From the NCBI RefSeq assembly GCF_002286815.1, contig NZ_MUNM01000069.1:1-64000 (forward strand): a stretch of 64,000 nt of DNA, read 5' to 3'. This document shows positions 43,528 to 52,370 of the stretch, piece by piece (position 1 is the stretch's first letter; each line of letters starts with the position of its first letter). The position numbers and the translations under genes were made by a program. Source of the DNA: Pseudomonas sp. PICF141 (GTDB taxonomy: Bacteria; Pseudomonadota; Gammaproteobacteria; Pseudomonadales; Pseudomonadaceae). The notes under the pieces are model-generated. The model was not told where the DNA came from. It did no database searches and saw only the letters and a program-made list of their open reading frames with translations.

Positions 43528-45422
43528 GACATGCTCCTTGAAACGGGCGGCGCCGAATGGCTCAACTCGTCGTTGGCCGATACCGGGAGAGAAAGCTGGG
43601 GATGACTACTCATGGAGTCCCACAGATCCAGGACGCACCGTTGTGCATCGAGGGTCTGGCGTGAGGCTATTTCGGGGCGAGGCAAGGCATGAGTATAAAA
43701 ATGTTGGCCTTCGACGGGGTAACCTATAGCCCATAGGCGTTTTTCAGGTTTGCCCTGCAAACCTACAGGATGCAGATTGGCGTCGATATCGATGCCGCCC
43801 GGGTGATAGTCGCCATTGCGATAAGGTTGAATCAGCCCTCGAGCCAGCAGGTTTTTCGTCAAAGCAGCGCCGTCGCTCAAGGGCGAGTAATTGTCCAGCC
43901 GCGCGACGACCAGCGCATCGGCGTAACGTCGCTCGGTGTGATGCGAGTAGTGGGTGTCAATCCTGAATTGGTTGCGGTCACCGTCCATGATCAATTGCGC
44001 CCCCGGACCACCGGCAATATCGATCAGGCCTGCCTCGCGCAATGCCAGGTATTCGAAGTTGCGCTGCCTTGGCGGTCCGAAGGAGACACGGTTAGTGATA
44101 GCGTTGAAATGCTCCACGAAGTATCGATGGGAGCAGGGAGTCAAGCCGCTGTATTCGACGGCCACCCGCAGCGCCTCACGGGTATCCCTCAACACATCGG
44201 TGGCGGCTTTCACCGGGCTGCCAATATTGCCTTTCAGGGCGTGATCCAGATCGTCACGAACTAGCGCTTCAAAGAATCGTCCAAAATCCTCCTGGCTGGC
44301 GAATGTCTGATCCTCGAGAGGCCACAGAATCCTGTTGATCGCCATAAGCTCTTCAGCACTTGGCACGAACCCTTCATGGGCAACAGGTTGGTCCGCGGCA
44401 GCTATTCGGTAGGCGTAGGCCATTTCCTTGATAATCAAGGGCAGCACATCATGGCGAAAATCCAATTGCGGACTGCCGGTGCGGGCCAGTACCTGTTCGC
44501 GTTGTGCCAGCATCGCGGCCGGGGTGAAAAACTGCGCCACGTGTTTACCCGTCAAACCTTTCTGATTGATGCCGCGAGCGGCAAATGGCAGGCAGTTTCG
44601 CGAAAACAGCAGCAAATTGGGTTCCTCGCCGGACGGCAGGTACTTCAATTGCCCCTGACGCTCGACGTAACGTCCGCCACGACCGAGCGTCAGCGCAGAA
44701 ATGACATCGTGGGCGGTCAGGCCGAAGCCTTGAATGGCCACGGTAGCCTGTGGGGCAATATTACTCAGGCCCTGCACGGGATAAGGCGTGGAGAAATAAC
44801 TCAGGTGCGGATTCCTGCTGGCCTGCTGTACGACAAACTCCGAAAACGCCAAGTCTTGAGCAGTCGGCTGACGGTTACCATGCCCCGTGGCAATCACGAC
44901 GTAATCCACTTGGCTGACTTCATCGTTATCCAGGACCACTTCGTAGCCTGCGCGTCCAGGTATCAGATCGATGACGCGGTGGTGCCTTGGATTGAGGGTG
45001 ATGCTCGATGGTAGTTGCTGCGCAAGATGGTTGTAGAACCATGCCAGGTATTCACCCAGCAGGCTGCGCGGCAGATGGTCCGCATCGGTTATAGGCTCAC
45101 CAATATCGGAACCGGCACGGCAATATAATCCGTCGATGCGTCGGTAACCTTCCAGTTGCGCCCATTGCACCAGAGACAAACCCTGCCCTGCGCCTGCAAT
45201 GCTGGACGGCGCGAACATCGTTACCTGAGACGACACCGTATTGATCAATAGGTGGTCCGGTTGCTGTGAATCGTGAACCCCCTCTCCAAAAGGCCTGCGG
45301 TCGAAGATCTCAACTTGTAACTGTTTGCCGGCCGGCATCGTGCGAGCGTGTTCCAGCATCCTTTCCAGCACCGTCAGGCCTCTTGGGCCCATACCGATGA
45401 TCGCCACTTTTATGAGCTGCAT
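43524..45422 (-). CDS. FAD/NAD(P)-binding oxidoreductase (NAD_binding_9-like)
   Basis: A 632-residue flavoprotein. The first dinucleotide fold is KVAIIGMGPRGLTVLERM (G10, G12, G15); a second is VAIQGFGLTAHDVISAL (about 235-252), and VDYVVIATGHGNR is a typical ATG motif. The layout matches the PF13454 (FAD-NAD(P)-binding) group, found in several biosynthetic clusters and related to N-hydroxylating and Baeyer-Villiger-type enzymes in fold only. Ribosome site GGAGGTTCGAACG. It overlaps the GST gene start by four bases. The reaction is unknown. Confidence 0.83.
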   Translation of the reverse strand: MQLIKVAIIGMGPRGLTVLERMLEHARTMPAGKQLQVEIFDRRPFGEGVHDSQQPDHLLINTVSSQVTMFAPSSIAGAGQGLSLVQWAQLEGYRRIDGLYCRAGSDIGEPITDADHLPRSLLGEYLAWFYNHLAQQLPSSITLNPRHHRVIDLIPGRAGYEVVLDNDEVSQVDYVVIATGHGNRQPTAQDLAFSEFVVQQASRNPHLSYFSTPYPVQGLSNIAPQATVAIQGFGLTAHDVISALTLGRGGRYVERQGQLKYLPSGEEPNLLLFSRNCLPFAARGINQKGLTGKHVAQFFTPAAMLAQREQVLARTGSPQLDFRHDVLPLIIKEMAYAYRIAAADQPVAHEGFVPSAEELMAINRILWPLEDQTFASQEDFGRFFEALVRDDLDHALKGNIGSPVKAATDVLRDTREALRVAVEYSGLTPCSHRYFVEHFNAITNRVSFGPPRQRNFEYLALREAGLIDIAGGPGAQLIMDGDRNQFRIDTHYSHHTERRYADALVVARLDNYSPLSDGAALTKNLLARGLIQPYRNGDYHPGGIDIDANLHPVGLQGKPEKRLWAIGYPVEGQHFYTHALPRPEIASRQTLDAQRCVLDLWDSMSSHPQLSLPVSANDELSHSAPPVSRSMS

Positions 45423-45465
45423 CGTTCGAACCTCCAGGTTCTGCGCAAGGCCGTTGTGAACCTTT

Positions 45466-46320
45466 TCATTCTTTTGCCCAAGGGGCCGCATCAAGTGCCA
45501 AGGTGGAGACGGGATGTTTGTGCAGGGCGACGATGTTCGATTCGCCCCGCCAGGTCGGGAACCACAAGCGAACTGCCGGGTCATGGCCAGGAATGATGTG
45601 TTGCGGCCCATCAGCCAGATGTTCGATGCGCTGATGACCATCAAGCATGTCGGCCACATCAAGCACGATCGGGAATGGCCGGCGCGAGCGCAGGTTGTCC
45701 CAGTAATGAGCGGCATCGCTGGCCAACACTACAAAGCCGCGTTCGGTATATACCCTGACCACCTGCAGGCCTGCGGTATGGCCGCCCAGCAAATGAACGC
45801 TGATTCCGGGGGCAATGATCTTGTCGCCGTCGGCGAACTCCACCCGGCCGGCATACAGACGCTCGATAGCCGAGGCCACGTCGCGCGCTTCGAAGGGTTT
45901 GCGCAGCGGCAGATGGCACATGCATCGGCCGGTGCAATAGGCCATCTCGGCTTCCTGCAAATGCAGGCGGGCGTTTGGGAAAGCATCGATATTCCCGGCG
46001 TGGTCGTAGTGCATGTGGGTAATGATGATGTCTTGTACTGCAGTCGCATCAATGTCCAGGCGCTGCAACAACTCAACCGGCGAATGCAGGTATGTGCGCT
46101 TGCGACGCGCGGCCATTTCAGCATTGAAGCCGGTATCGACCAGAATGGTGCGCTGGCTATCCCGGATGACCCAGACATAAAAGTCCAGAGGCATCGAAAT
46201 ATCAACATGGGGATCGTCGCCCAGATAGTTTTCGGCGCTACGTCGTTCGCCATGGGTGGCATAGCGCAAGGCAAAAATTTCGTACTGGGGGATGTTCGCT
46301 TCAGGCGAAGAGGTATTCAT
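45466..46320 (-). CDS. Metallo-beta-lactamase-fold hydrolase, AHL-lactonase-like
   Basis: A 284-residue MBL-fold enzyme with every zinc ligand present: H102, H104, D106, H107 (HMHYDH), H181 (GGHTAG), D202 (SDAAHYW) and H246 (PGHDP). The spacing and the SDAAHYW motif match the AttM/AiiB type of N-acyl-homoserine lactonase. Its place in an operon with an aminomutase suggests it opens or closes a lactone or lactam, or hydrolyses a pathway ester, but a quorum-quenching role cannot be excluded. Overlaps kamA by four bases. Confidence 0.87.
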   Translation of the reverse strand: MNTSSPEANIPQYEIFALRYATHGERRSAENYLGDDPHVDISMPLDFYVWVIRDSQRTILVDTGFNAEMAARRKRTYLHSPVELLQRLDIDATAVQDIIITHMHYDHAGNIDAFPNARLHLQEAEMAYCTGRCMCHLPLRKPFEARDVASAIERLYAGRVEFADGDKIIAPGISVHLLGGHTAGLQVVRVYTERGFVVLASDAAHYWDNLRSRRPFPIVLDVADMLDGHQRIEHLADGPQHIIPGHDPAVRLWFPTWRGESNIVALHKHPVSTLALDAAPWAKE

Positions 46321-47690
46321 TCCATGACTTCCAGCAGGTGTTCGTCGTCATCGATCAACTCGACCGGTATCACGTCGTCGTTGGCTGCAATGTGCTGTTC
46401 GAAGAAGAAGTGTTTTTCGCCAAAAGCCGGTACCAGATCATCAAGCCAGGTAGCATCGGGATCGAATTTGGCGAAAAACGGACGGCGCACCCACAACGGA
46501 TTACGCGCTTGCAGGAACTGCAGAACGAACACCTTTTCCCCAGCGATTTCGGTTATTCCGTCGATCATCACCTTGCCGGGAAAGGCGCTCATCGAAGGGC
46601 CCCTTACGGTGCGGGCCAAACCCGAGACAATGCGGTAGGCCTGCGTGAAGATTTCATAGGCACGGGCCAGTGGCAGGTTGAAGTAGTCACTGGGGCCGGT
46701 GTCGCGCTCCACGAACATATAATAAGGAATGGCCCCCAATCGCACGGCGGTGGTCCATAACTCTGCCCAGTCTTGCGGTGCTTCGTTTACATGCCGGATA
46801 AGCGGTGCCTGAACGCGTATTGTTGCGCCGGTGGCAATGATATTGCGCACCGCCGCCTGTGCGATGGGGTGATTAAGTTCACGCGGGTGGTTGTAGTGGC
46901 CCATGATCGCCAGGTTCCGTCCGGCGGCGACGACACTCTCAAATAGCTGCAACAAGTCTTTTGAGTCCTTGTCGCTAATGAATCGCTGGGGCCAGTAGGC
47001 AACTGATTTGGTGCCTATGCGAATGTTCTGCACGTGGGCCAGTTCGTCAGTCAGCAATGGCTCTATATATGCCCTCAGCGCCCGTGCGCTCATGACCAGC
47101 GGGTCGCCACCCGTGAGCAGCACATCGGTCACTTCGGGGTGCTGCTTCAAATACTCAACCAGATTCTGGGAGCAGCGGGCATTGAACTTCAGGTCTTCCA
47201 TGCCAACGAATTGCGGCCAGCGGAAGCAGAAAGTGCAATAGGCATGACAGGTTTGCCCGGCGCTGGGGAAAAACAGCACGGTCTCTCGGTATTTGTGCTG
47301 AAGACCCGCTATCGGCTGCCCGTTCAGGCGAGGCACGTTATGGGTCATCTGGCCCGCAGGGTGCGGGTTCATACGCTGGCGAATGGTATTCACCTGCGCA
47401 TCAATGGTCGCCTGAGGCGCACTGGACGCCAGTAAATCGCGCAAGGCGGCGTATTCGTTTTCACGCAACATGTCGCGATGGGGAAAGGTCAGCCGATAAA
47501 TCGGATCATCAGGGATGTTGTCCCAATCGATCAATTCGTCGAGCACGTAGTTGTTGACCCGAAACGGCAATACCAGGGAAACGACCTCAATAACCTCGCG
47601 CTGGTCCGCCGAAAAGCGCTCCCACTGCGGTGCCTTGCGTATTGTTTGCCGGGTATAGGGTTTGAACGCCCACACTTGATTATCTTCCAT
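46317..47690 (-). CDS. KamA-family radical-SAM aminomutase (lysine 2,3-aminomutase-like)
   Basis: A 457-residue radical-SAM enzyme. The cluster motif CHAYCTFC (C148, C152, C155) fits CxxxCxxC; GGDP at 194-197 is the SAM-binding motif; AFPGKVMIDG carries K373, the likely PLP lysine. The family moves an amino group from C2 to C3 of an alpha-amino acid. Around the substrate pocket it reads PYYMFVERDTGPSDYFNLP, not the PYYxYQCD pattern of clostridial lysine mutases, so the substrate may not be lysine. It is much longer than EpmB and not next to efp or epmA. Fourth gene of the operon. Confidence 0.9.
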   Translation of the reverse strand: MEDNQVWAFKPYTRQTIRKAPQWERFSADQREVIEVVSLVLPFRVNNYVLDELIDWDNIPDDPIYRLTFPHRDMLRENEYAALRDLLASSAPQATIDAQVNTIRQRMNPHPAGQMTHNVPRLNGQPIAGLQHKYRETVLFFPSAGQTCHAYCTFCFRWPQFVGMEDLKFNARCSQNLVEYLKQHPEVTDVLLTGGDPLVMSARALRAYIEPLLTDELAHVQNIRIGTKSVAYWPQRFISDKDSKDLLQLFESVVAAGRNLAIMGHYNHPRELNHPIAQAAVRNIIATGATIRVQAPLIRHVNEAPQDWAELWTTAVRLGAIPYYMFVERDTGPSDYFNLPLARAYEIFTQAYRIVSGLARTVRGPSMSAFPGKVMIDGITEIAGEKVFVLQFLQARNPLWVRRPFFAKFDPDATWLDDLVPAFGEKHFFFEQHIAANDDVIPVELIDDDEHLLEVME

Positions 47691-47772
47691 AAGCCCTCTC
47701 CTGAAGGATGGAAATCAAAACTAAAGGCCGGCAGGTGCCGACAGTTCCAGGGTTGTGAAAATGCGCAAGCGC

Positions 47773-49626
47773 TCAAAGCTCCAAAGTGACGTCGTATTCA
47801 CTCAGCCAGGTGTTCAGCCCGATGGCCATTTCCATGCCGATCCGGTTCTGGCGTGCAGAGGAAGCACCGATATCGGTGTTCAGCACTTGCTGGATACGCT
47901 TGCTGTCCAGCAGTGGCTTGGCCGGTGCATTGGGGTCATTAGCAATCTGGCTCATCGATGCCCGAAGCTGTCGCTCGTAGGCCGGATCCTGAGTCGCGGG
48001 ATAGGGGTTTTTGACACGGTCAAGAATGGAGGCCGGCAACAGATCCTTCACGGCAGCGCGCAGAATGCTTTTTTCCCTGCCATCAAAGGCTTTCATTTCC
48101 CACGGAATGTTGAAGGCATAATCGACCAATCGGTGGTCGCAAAACGGCACTCGAACCTCCAGCCCCACCGCCATACTCATGCGGTCCTTGCGGTCCAGCA
48201 TGATTTGCATACAGCGTGTCAGATGGACATAAGTCTCTTGGCGCATACGTCGGTTAACCGCGCTTTCTCCGGCCAGAACCGGTACTTCATTGACTGCCTG
48301 GGCGTAGCTATCCTTGAGAAAAATCGGAATATCGAGCTGCTTGACCAAGCCGGGATCGAGCAGTGCCTTGCCATCAAAGTACTTGCCTGTGGCTGAAGTC
48401 ATCCAGCCAAAAGTATTCTCTGCAATGGCTTGCGGGTCATGAAACCAGCGGTAGCCGCCAAACAGTTCGTCTGCTGCTTCACCCGACAGCGCGACAGTGG
48501 AATGCTTGCGCACCTCCTCAAAAAGCCGATAAAGCGAAGGCCACATGTCGCCCCAGAAAGCAGGCGGCAGGTCGAGTGCGCGCACCACCTTGGCATGCAG
48601 TTGGGGATCAGCCATCAGCGCACTGTCGAGAATCACTTCTTCATGGGTGGAGTGAATCTGCTCTATCAGCGCTCTGACGAAAGGTGCATCAGGCGTGAGG
48701 TTGAAGTTGTTGGCGACAAAGTCCTGGCCGTGGTCACGGAACTCCAGAGAGTAAGAGCGAATATTGCCTTTGCCGCTTTGCAGGAGCTTTTTTGACGCCA
48801 GCGCAGTGATGATCGAGGAGTCCAGACCGCCCGACAGCAGGCTGCACAACGGCACATCGGCTACTACCTGACGGCCGACAATGTCTTCCAGCAAGTCACG
48901 GGTATGGCTGATAGTTTGGCTAAGGCTGTGCTCGTGTTCACGGGCCTGCAGTTGCCAATAGCGTTGACTGGTGAGCCCGTTCTGTGTGACCCGCACCCAC
49001 TCGCCGGGCAGCACTTCGCGCATGCCTTCAAAGATTGCATGACCCGGCGTCTTGACCATCTCCAGGATTTCGCGCAAGCCATCGGCCTTGACTCGGCGAG
49101 GCACCAGAGGGTTGGCAAGCAGCGCCTTTGGTTCGGAGCCAAATATCACCCCGTCCCGGGTCTGATAATAAAACAGAGGCTTGACGCCTGCGCGGTCGCG
49201 CACCAACAACAATTGCCAGGTCCGAATGTTCCAGATGGCAAAGGCATAGATACCGTTGAGCCGATCGACAAAGGCCTCGCCCCATTCCAGATAGGCCATC
49301 AGCACGACCTCGGTATCACTGCATGTCTCGAACCGGTGTCCACGAGATTGCAGTTCAGCGCGCAACGCCTGAAAGTTGTACACCTCACCACTGTAGGTAA
49401 TGACGGCGGCATCTTGACCGGTCTTATCCTTGGCCAGCATTGGCTGACGGCCACCTTCAAGGTCAATGACCGATAGGCGCCGATGACCAAAGCCAACCGG
49501 TCCATCGATCCATAAGCCTTCGGCATCGGGGCCGCGCAACGCCATGGTATCGGTCATGTCCTGCAATACCTTGCGTTGCAAACGCAGATCCTGGCTGTAC
49601 GAAACCCAGCCTGTGACTCCACACAT
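47773..49626 (-). CDS. asnB: Asparagine synthetase B-like glutamine-hydrolysing amidotransferase
   Basis: A 617-residue class II amidotransferase. The N-terminal glutaminase is complete with C2 (MCGVTGWVS), R50 region LSVIDLEGGRQP and GEVYNF. The synthetase part has the PP-loop SGGLDSS at 265-271 and LSGEAADELFGGYRWF. Since C2 is kept, it probably uses glutamine nitrogen to amidate a carboxylate, unlike beta-lactam synthetases. Length is nearer the AsnO/AsnB-3 group (about 615) than E. coli AsnB (554). In this operon it would amidate a (beta-)amino acid or just supply asparagine. Confidence 0.9.
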   Translation of the reverse strand: MCGVTGWVSYSQDLRLQRKVLQDMTDTMALRGPDAEGLWIDGPVGFGHRRLSVIDLEGGRQPMLAKDKTGQDAAVITYSGEVYNFQALRAELQSRGHRFETCSDTEVVLMAYLEWGEAFVDRLNGIYAFAIWNIRTWQLLLVRDRAGVKPLFYYQTRDGVIFGSEPKALLANPLVPRRVKADGLREILEMVKTPGHAIFEGMREVLPGEWVRVTQNGLTSQRYWQLQAREHEHSLSQTISHTRDLLEDIVGRQVVADVPLCSLLSGGLDSSIITALASKKLLQSGKGNIRSYSLEFRDHGQDFVANNFNLTPDAPFVRALIEQIHSTHEEVILDSALMADPQLHAKVVRALDLPPAFWGDMWPSLYRLFEEVRKHSTVALSGEAADELFGGYRWFHDPQAIAENTFGWMTSATGKYFDGKALLDPGLVKQLDIPIFLKDSYAQAVNEVPVLAGESAVNRRMRQETYVHLTRCMQIMLDRKDRMSMAVGLEVRVPFCDHRLVDYAFNIPWEMKAFDGREKSILRAAVKDLLPASILDRVKNPYPATQDPAYERQLRASMSQIANDPNAPAKPLLDSKRIQQVLNTDIGASSARQNRIGMEMAIGLNTWLSEYDVTLEL

Positions 49627-49742
49627 ACGTTGCTCCCTTTATTTTTTATTGTGTATGACCATGACAGAGGCGCACACGAACAGCCCCCGCTTAATAAAGC
49701 GGAGGCCGATATTTTTTAAAAAGCGTTTTCTATATCAACTAC

Positions 49743-51260
49743 TTAGTTTGTTACCAGCAAGCGCTTGGGCGATGCGAATATAAAAATGCTGATCGCCGCT
49801 AATAACCAGACGCCCATACCGCCATATAACATCAGGATGCCAAACCCGTGGGTCAATGCGTCGTGAATAGCTGCCGCCGGCAATACGCTACTCAGTGCGG
49901 GACTTATAACCGTATTACCGGCAGCAATGGACTCAGCCAATGAGTGCACCTGTGCGCTGTCGACATCCGGTAGTTGTCGTTTTAATTGCGTATACACGGC
50001 TTGGGACAGAATAAGCCCCATCAGTGCAATATTGATGGCCAATGAAATCATACGCGCACTCATATCGATGCCCGACGCCATGCCTGCGCGGCTGCTATCC
50101 ACTGAGCCGGTAGTGGTATTGGTGACCGGCGTATTGGTGATGCCCAGGCCGATGCCGGCAATCAGGCAGCCGGGCAACATCGTCAACCAACTGGCCTGTT
50201 CCAGGCTGCTGCCAAATTTCATCAGCATAAAGCCCAGGCCGATGGTAAACAGTCCGCAAGGAATCACGATGCCCGGGCGGTAACGCAGCGCGAGTCGCTC
50301 ACCGACAGGCGGGAATACCAAAGTCGGCAAGGTATAGGCCAAGAGGGCCAGCCCCGCCATGACCGGGTCGTAGCCCAGGCCGCTCTGGAAATAGATGGGC
50401 AGGTAGATCATGAACGGCCAGAAGCTGAAGTTCATGCCGATAGACCCCAGCAGTGCACCAGAAAAATTCCGGATCTTGAACACCGAAAAATCGAACATCG
50501 GGTGAACATGGGTCTTTTCTGCGTACAGAAATAGCGCGAAACTAACGACAGTCGCAGCCAGGATAACAATGGCCTGTACGCTGTCGAAGCCTAAGTCGGG
50601 GCCTTGGGTGATGTAGAACGCCAAGCCGAATACTGCCAGTGACAACGTGACAATGCCCAGGGTGTCCAGCTTCCTGACATAGGGGTCGCGTGACTCTTTG
50701 ACGCCGATGAACACCAGGAACAAGGTGACGATAGCGATTAGCACGTGAATCAGAAATACCCACTGCCAGCTGGAAACGGCCACGATCAGGCCACCAATGA
50801 TCGGTCCAAAGCCAAGCCCCATGCCAAATACAATCCCCCAGGCACCAAAGGCCTTGCTTCTCTCGCGACCCTCCTGGAACTGATGAGAAAGGATCGCGAC
50901 CTGAGCAATCAGCATCGCGCCTCCCGCCAGTCCCTGAAGGAAACGACTGACGATGAGAACCGTCACATCTTGAGCCACGCCGCAAATCAATGACGTAATA
51001 CCAAAAGCCAGAATACTGATAATAAAGACGCGCCGACGCCCAAAACGGTCGGCCAGTGTTCCCGTCGCCATCATGATAGTTGTGCAGGCGATGGTATAGG
51101 CATTCATGATCCATTGCATTTGCTTGAAGTCGGCCTGCAATACTGCTTCCAGCCCAGGCAGAATAACCGGCACGCTGGATATCTCCAGGCCAAACATTAA
51201 AGATGCCAGGCAAATTGCCGCCAGGGCAACATTATTTTTAGATCGGTGCGAAAGAGGCAC
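49743..51260 (-). CDS. MFS drug exporter, DHA2 (EmrB/QacA) family
   Basis: A 505-residue transporter with 14 predicted helices. DHA2 marks: the WIMNAYTIACTTIMMATGTLADRFGRRRVF motif A region (about 48-80), GMGLGFGPIIGGLI (motif C, about 150), and the 14-helix length. These proton antiporters expel drugs and self-made antibiotics, so it is the likely exporter or self-resistance protein for the product. There are 116 bases to asnB. Confidence 0.9.
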   Translation of the reverse strand: MPLSHRSKNNVALAAICLASLMFGLEISSVPVILPGLEAVLQADFKQMQWIMNAYTIACTTIMMATGTLADRFGRRRVFIISILAFGITSLICGVAQDVTVLIVSRFLQGLAGGAMLIAQVAILSHQFQEGRERSKAFGAWGIVFGMGLGFGPIIGGLIVAVSSWQWVFLIHVLIAIVTLFLVFIGVKESRDPYVRKLDTLGIVTLSLAVFGLAFYITQGPDLGFDSVQAIVILAATVVSFALFLYAEKTHVHPMFDFSVFKIRNFSGALLGSIGMNFSFWPFMIYLPIYFQSGLGYDPVMAGLALLAYTLPTLVFPPVGERLALRYRPGIVIPCGLFTIGLGFMLMKFGSSLEQASWLTMLPGCLIAGIGLGITNTPVTNTTTGSVDSSRAGMASGIDMSARMISLAINIALMGLILSQAVYTQLKRQLPDVDSAQVHSLAESIAAGNTVISPALSSVLPAAAIHDALTHGFGILMLYGGMGVWLLAAISIFIFASPKRLLVTN

Positions 51261-51346
51261 GATAAAGCTCCCTGCAATTTATCGAATAACGAAAATTGGC
51301 GTTGATTAAATAGATGGACGACAATTTACCGATAGCGCGAAACCAT

Positions 51347-51994
51347 TCAGCGTGCAGCGGTGCTCTGTAATTTAAGTTGCGAGCGTCTGACCCAGGCCAC
51401 ACTTCGCAGGCCAATCACAATAAGCAACACGCTCATGCACAGAACGACGTGAAGCTCCACAGTCGGTCGATGCAGGGTGTAGATGACGAATGCGGAGACG
51501 AACATCGACCACAGATAGTAACTTCCCATCCGATGCAATAACTGCCAAGCGGGTCTTCCCATCCAGGTGACGGCTTGATCGAACGACGTGGCTACCATCA
51601 CGTACATGAACAGATAGCCAATAGCGCCGAGGATGCTGAAGGCAAAGGATGGTTTGACGGTATCGAACAGCGCGGGCGCTGCGATGGCGAAGGCGACGAC
51701 TGCTGCCATATGTACGGTGTGTGCAAAAGCAAAAGCCACGCCCAAATAGCGCCGGTTACGTTTAAGCCAGTGAGTCAAAGGTGCAGGCCATAGTGTCTGG
51801 ACTGCGGATGCGGCGAATGCCGTGCAAAAAAGCACCAGCGCATAACGCGCAGAGAAGATGGCCACACCGCGCACACCGGTCACGTCGGGCTGGGCGCCCC
51901 AGATTGCCAAAGCGACAACCAAAACCACTGCCGTCAAGCTAGCGCACAGATACCAGCCTTCCTGCCATTTTCCATAATAGCTCGGAGTCGTCAT
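51347..51994 (-). CDS. Ferric-reductase-like / MsrQ-type haem membrane protein
   Basis: A 215-residue protein with six predicted transmembrane helices. Histidines in AFAHTVHMAAV, LLHRMGSYYLW and YTLHRP are placed like the haem ligands of ferric-reductase-like (FRD/MsrQ) proteins. ATG 51994 is preferred, with GGAAG eight bases before it; an in-frame ATG ten codons upstream has no ribosome site. First gene of the operon. It may pass electrons to a redox enzyme of the pathway; the partner is unknown. Confidence 0.75.
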   Translation of the reverse strand: MTTPSYYGKWQEGWYLCASLTAVVLVVALAIWGAQPDVTGVRGVAIFSARYALVLFCTAFAASAVQTLWPAPLTHWLKRNRRYLGVAFAFAHTVHMAAVVAFAIAAPALFDTVKPSFAFSILGAIGYLFMYVMVATSFDQAVTWMGRPAWQLLHRMGSYYLWSMFVSAFVIYTLHRPTVELHVVLCMSVLLIVIGLRSVAWVRRSQLKLQSTAAR

Positions 51995-52056
51995 GTCGAC
52001 TGCTTCCAATGAATACACGTCCATGTTTTCGAATCAGCACCAGTAGGTAGTACCGA

Positions 52057-52121
52057 TTGGATTTTTTGGATCCAATGATCCAACTGCCGACGAACATATG
52101 ACTGAGCGTTCAATATGTCAA
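52057..52121 (-). promoter_or_regulatory. Operon promoter with downstream TGGATCCA operator
   Basis: On the minus strand TTGACA (52121-52116), a 17-base spacer and TATGTT (52098-52093) form a strong promoter. About ten bases further, ATTGGATCCAA-type repeats follow: TTGGATCCAA at 52066-52075 flanked by ATCCAA (52078-52083) and TTGGAT (52057-52062). A bound repressor would sit on the transcription start. The rest of 52025-52370 is strikingly AT-rich and holds no gene I can support. Confidence 0.65.
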
Positions 52122-52370
52122 GATATGTAGAAGCGGTTCTCTTGAGAAATTCTGAGAGTTTTATTGATAATTTGTCGAAAAATAGGATGTTTTCGAAGGA
52201 AATACCCAACACAATTCAATTTTTTGTCGATTATTTATTGAATATTTATTCACTATATCTGTACGTAGGTCGGCAGCTTCTACAAATCCGAGGCCACATT
52301 TCAGGCAGGTCACAACGATGGGACAATCCAGAGGGAGATACCATTTCTGCGAAATGCGGGGTCTGGAAAC

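Noticed and set aside
46317..47690. KamA-family gene as EpmB (elongation factor P modification)
   Set aside because: It is over 100 residues longer than EpmB, there is no efp or epmA nearby, and it is embedded in a biosynthetic operon.
47773..49626. AsnB-like gene as a beta-lactam synthetase
   Set aside because: Beta-lactam synthetases have lost the glutaminase Cys; here C2 and the glutaminase motifs are intact, so an amidotransferase is more likely.
41000..52370. Integrase, transposase or tRNA junction marking the edges of the low-GC block
   Set aside because: I looked for these on both sides and found none; the block may be an old acquisition, or composition alone may mislead.
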